Shown: positions 5,299 to 6,359 of the stretch, one piece after another
Numbering within the stretch: the stretch's first letter is position 1
How the letters are laid out: every line of letters begins with the position of its first letter
DNA from: OMOG01 sp041485845
GTDB taxonomy: Bacteria > Acidobacteriota > Terriglobia > Bryobacterales > Bryobacteraceae
Assembly (NCBI GenBank): GCA_041485845.1
Contig: JBGPKH010000538.1
Coordinates: forward strand, 1 to 6,359
DNA: 6,359 nt
Direction of reading: 5' to 3'
The notes under the pieces: model-generated
What the model saw: the letters and a program-made list of their open reading frames with translations, nothing else
Databases searched by the model: none
Told to the model about the DNA's origin: nothing
Translations under genes and position numbers: made by a program

Positions 5299-5543
5299 TC
5301 GTCCGCTTTGAGGGTCAACTTCCGAGTGGCCGACCAACCGGATGGGACGGCCCACGCTACGATCTTCGACGACTCTGGAAAGTGGTGGGCCACCAAACTG
5401 GCACCGGCAGTTGTGGAATAATAATCCACGGCGAATCCTGTAGTCTCATAACATGCGTGTGGACTTTCAGGCCGTCACTTTAGCGGCCTACACGCGAAAA
5501 GTTGGTCGTGTAGTCAACCAATACGTTCGAAAGGTCACATGTG
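5299..5543. other. Intergenic region before the SDR gene
   Basis: No gene can be supported. A minus-strand frame (GTG at 5429 to 5127, 100 codons) looks protein-like in its first half (SKIVAWAVPSGWSATRKL), but it runs through both tRNA fragments and matches nothing I recognise. A small hairpin, GTGGA-TCCAC, spans 5413-5429. A short plus-strand frame from ATG 5453 overlaps the SDR gene in another phase and is probably not translated. Confidence 0.4.
5488..5521 (+). promoter_or_regulatory. Two overlapping, mutually exclusive hairpins upstream of the SDR gene
   Basis: CTACACG (5488-5494) pairs perfectly with CGTGTAG (5507-5513). TTGGT (5502-5506) can instead pair with ACCAA (5517-5521), enclosing the CGTGTAG arm. 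The pair sits 23-56 nt before the SDR start. It could be an operator dyad (TTGGT-N10-ACCAA) or a leader RNA switch. No known motif is recognised. Confidence 0.3.
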
Positions 5544-6359
5544 ATGCCACCGGCGAGTATGAGCGGGAAAATATGTATCGTAACGGGCGCGAACAGTGGG
5601 ATTGGGAAAGAGACGGCGCTCGGCCTGGCCCAGATGGGCGCGCGCGTGGTCATGGTCTGCCGGAACGCAGAAAAAGGGAAAGCGGCGCTGGAGGAGATTC
5701 GGCGGGAATCCGGATCTTCGCAGGTTGATCTGCTGATCGCGGACATGTCGTCGCAGGCATCCGTTCGAGCGCTCGCGGAGCAGATCCAGCGGAAATACCC
5801 CCGCCTCGACGTGTTGGTCAACAACGCGGGCGGTGCCGCGCTAGCAGGCACGCTTTCCGCGGACGGCATCGAAATGACGCTCGCCACCAATTATCTGGGC
5901 GCCGCGCTACTGACGCTTCTCTTGCTCGATCTGTTGAAGGCCAGCGCGCCATCGCGCATCGTTAATGTCTCGTCATCGGAGGCCCAACACGCACGCCTCG
6001 ACATGAACGATCTCCAGTTCGAGCGGCGGAAATACCGTGGCGTCGCCGCCTACGGACAGTCAAAACTGCTGATGAACGCGTTTACGTTCGAGCTGGCGCG
6101 GAGGCTGGCGGGAACGGGAGTCACCGCGAACTGCCTCCACCCAGGCGCAGTAGCCACGAATATCTGGAGCGCCAATCCTGTGCCGCTCATCGTCAAGCTG
6201 ATCATCCCCGTTGTGAAGCTGTTCATGCTGAATTCAAAAAAGGGCGCCGCGGTGTCCCTGTATCTCGCGACCTCTCCAGAGGTGGCACAAGTCTCCGGAG
6301 AATACTTCGTCAAGTCCAAGCCCGCCAAGTCCAATCCTCTTTCGCGGGATCCGAAGTTG
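5544..6359 (+). CDS. Short-chain dehydrogenase/reductase, retinol-dehydrogenase-like (3' end cut by window edge)
   Basis: Classical Rossmann-fold SDR using NAD(P)H to interconvert an alcohol and a carbonyl; the substrate cannot be inferred. Numbering from the ATG at 5559, it shows TGANSGIG (9-16), an R35 after the second strand (VMVCRN) favouring NADP(H), D62 (ADMS), NNAG (88-91), N111 (TNYLG), catalytic serine in NVSSS (136-140), YGQSK with Y165 and K169, and NCLHPGAVAT (191-200). All tetrad residues are present. Two start codons fit: ATG 5559 gives the usual MSGK beginning, and ATG 5544 (five extra residues, MPPAS) has the better ribosome site, AAAGG at 5530-5534. I chose 5544. The frame is open at the right edge after 267 residues from 5559, probably missing a short C-terminal tail. 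It lies to the right of the tRNA-fragment scar. Confidence 0.9.
   Translation, partial: MPPASMSGKICIVTGANSGIGKETALGLAQMGARVVMVCRNAEKGKAALEEIRRESGSSQVDLLIADMSSQASVRALAEQIQRKYPRLDVLVNNAGGAALAGTLSADGIEMTLATNYLGAALLTLLLLDLLKASAPSRIVNVSSSEAQHARLDMNDLQFERRKYRGVAAYGQSKLLMNAFTFELARRLAGTGVTANCLHPGAVATNIWSANPVPLIVKLIIPVVKLFMLNSKKGAAVSLYLATSPEVAQVSGEYFVKSKPAKSNPLSRDPKL

Noticed and set aside
5127..5429. Minus-strand 100-codon frame as a gene
   Set aside because: Part of it looks protein-like, but it runs through both tRNA fragments, starts with GTG, and resembles no family I know. It was left as a note on the intergenic region.
5453..5728. Plus-strand 91-codon frame before and within the SDR gene
   Set aside because: Its second half is the SDR gene in the wrong phase, and there is no ribosome site at 5453.
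1..6359. CRISPR array, rRNA gene or insertion sequence with transposase
   Set aside because: No regularly spaced repeats of CRISPR size, no rRNA sequence and no transposase or integrase motifs were seen on either strand.

Overview
This is a GC-rich bacterial window with two different halves. Positions 1 to about 3,700 hold a respiratory/periplasmic neighbourhood. From about 3,960 to 5,300 lies a scrappy stretch of toxin-like genes, small repeats and tRNA-derived debris. An ordinary metabolic gene runs off the right edge. The mix of exported flavoprotein, YVTN beta-propeller and small planctomycete/acidobacterial-style monohaem cytochrome, together with the protein sequences, suggests an Acidobacteriota member of the Solibacter/Bryobacter kind. 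This is a judgement from memory of such proteins, not a database result. The formate dehydrogenase implies a selenocysteine-decoding organism.

Left half. On the minus strand, the left edge cuts a formate dehydrogenase-N alpha subunit (1-659). Its coding sequence continues through an in-frame TGA at 90-92, which is read as selenocysteine and is followed by a SECIS hairpin at the canonical distance. It has its own sigma70-like promoter (696-724) and, upstream of that, a perfect 13-bp inverted repeat (745-787). Upstream on the same strand is an exported FMN-dependent alpha-hydroxy-acid oxidase/dehydrogenase (946-2136) with an unexpected haem c-type CxxCH motif in its variable loop. Divergent from it, 38 bp away, is a secreted seven-bladed-type YVTN propeller protein (2175-3170). 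Convergent with the propeller is a small secreted monohaem cytochrome c (3275-3682). All four products carry export signals, so they plausibly act in the periplasm. A shared electron-transfer role is inference only.

Right half. A non-coding stretch (3683-4030) carries the cytochrome promoter, a hairpin and a CTCCGCG-type short repeat. It is followed by a solitary VapC-like PIN toxin (4031-4438). Next come an apparently start-less antitoxin-like reading frame (about 4517-4777) and a second PIN-domain toxin (4675-5298). The reading frame of this second toxin runs on beyond the PIN domain through a 25-nt copy of the 3' end of a tRNA gene (tRNA-Asn-like, with encoded CCA, 5117-5141). A second, inverted tRNA-like fragment lies at 5231-5249. 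This looks like a recombination scar, perhaps the displaced end of an element integrated into a tRNA gene.

The last gene (5544 to the right edge, open) is a classical short-chain dehydrogenase/reductase, preceded by two mutually exclusive hairpins.
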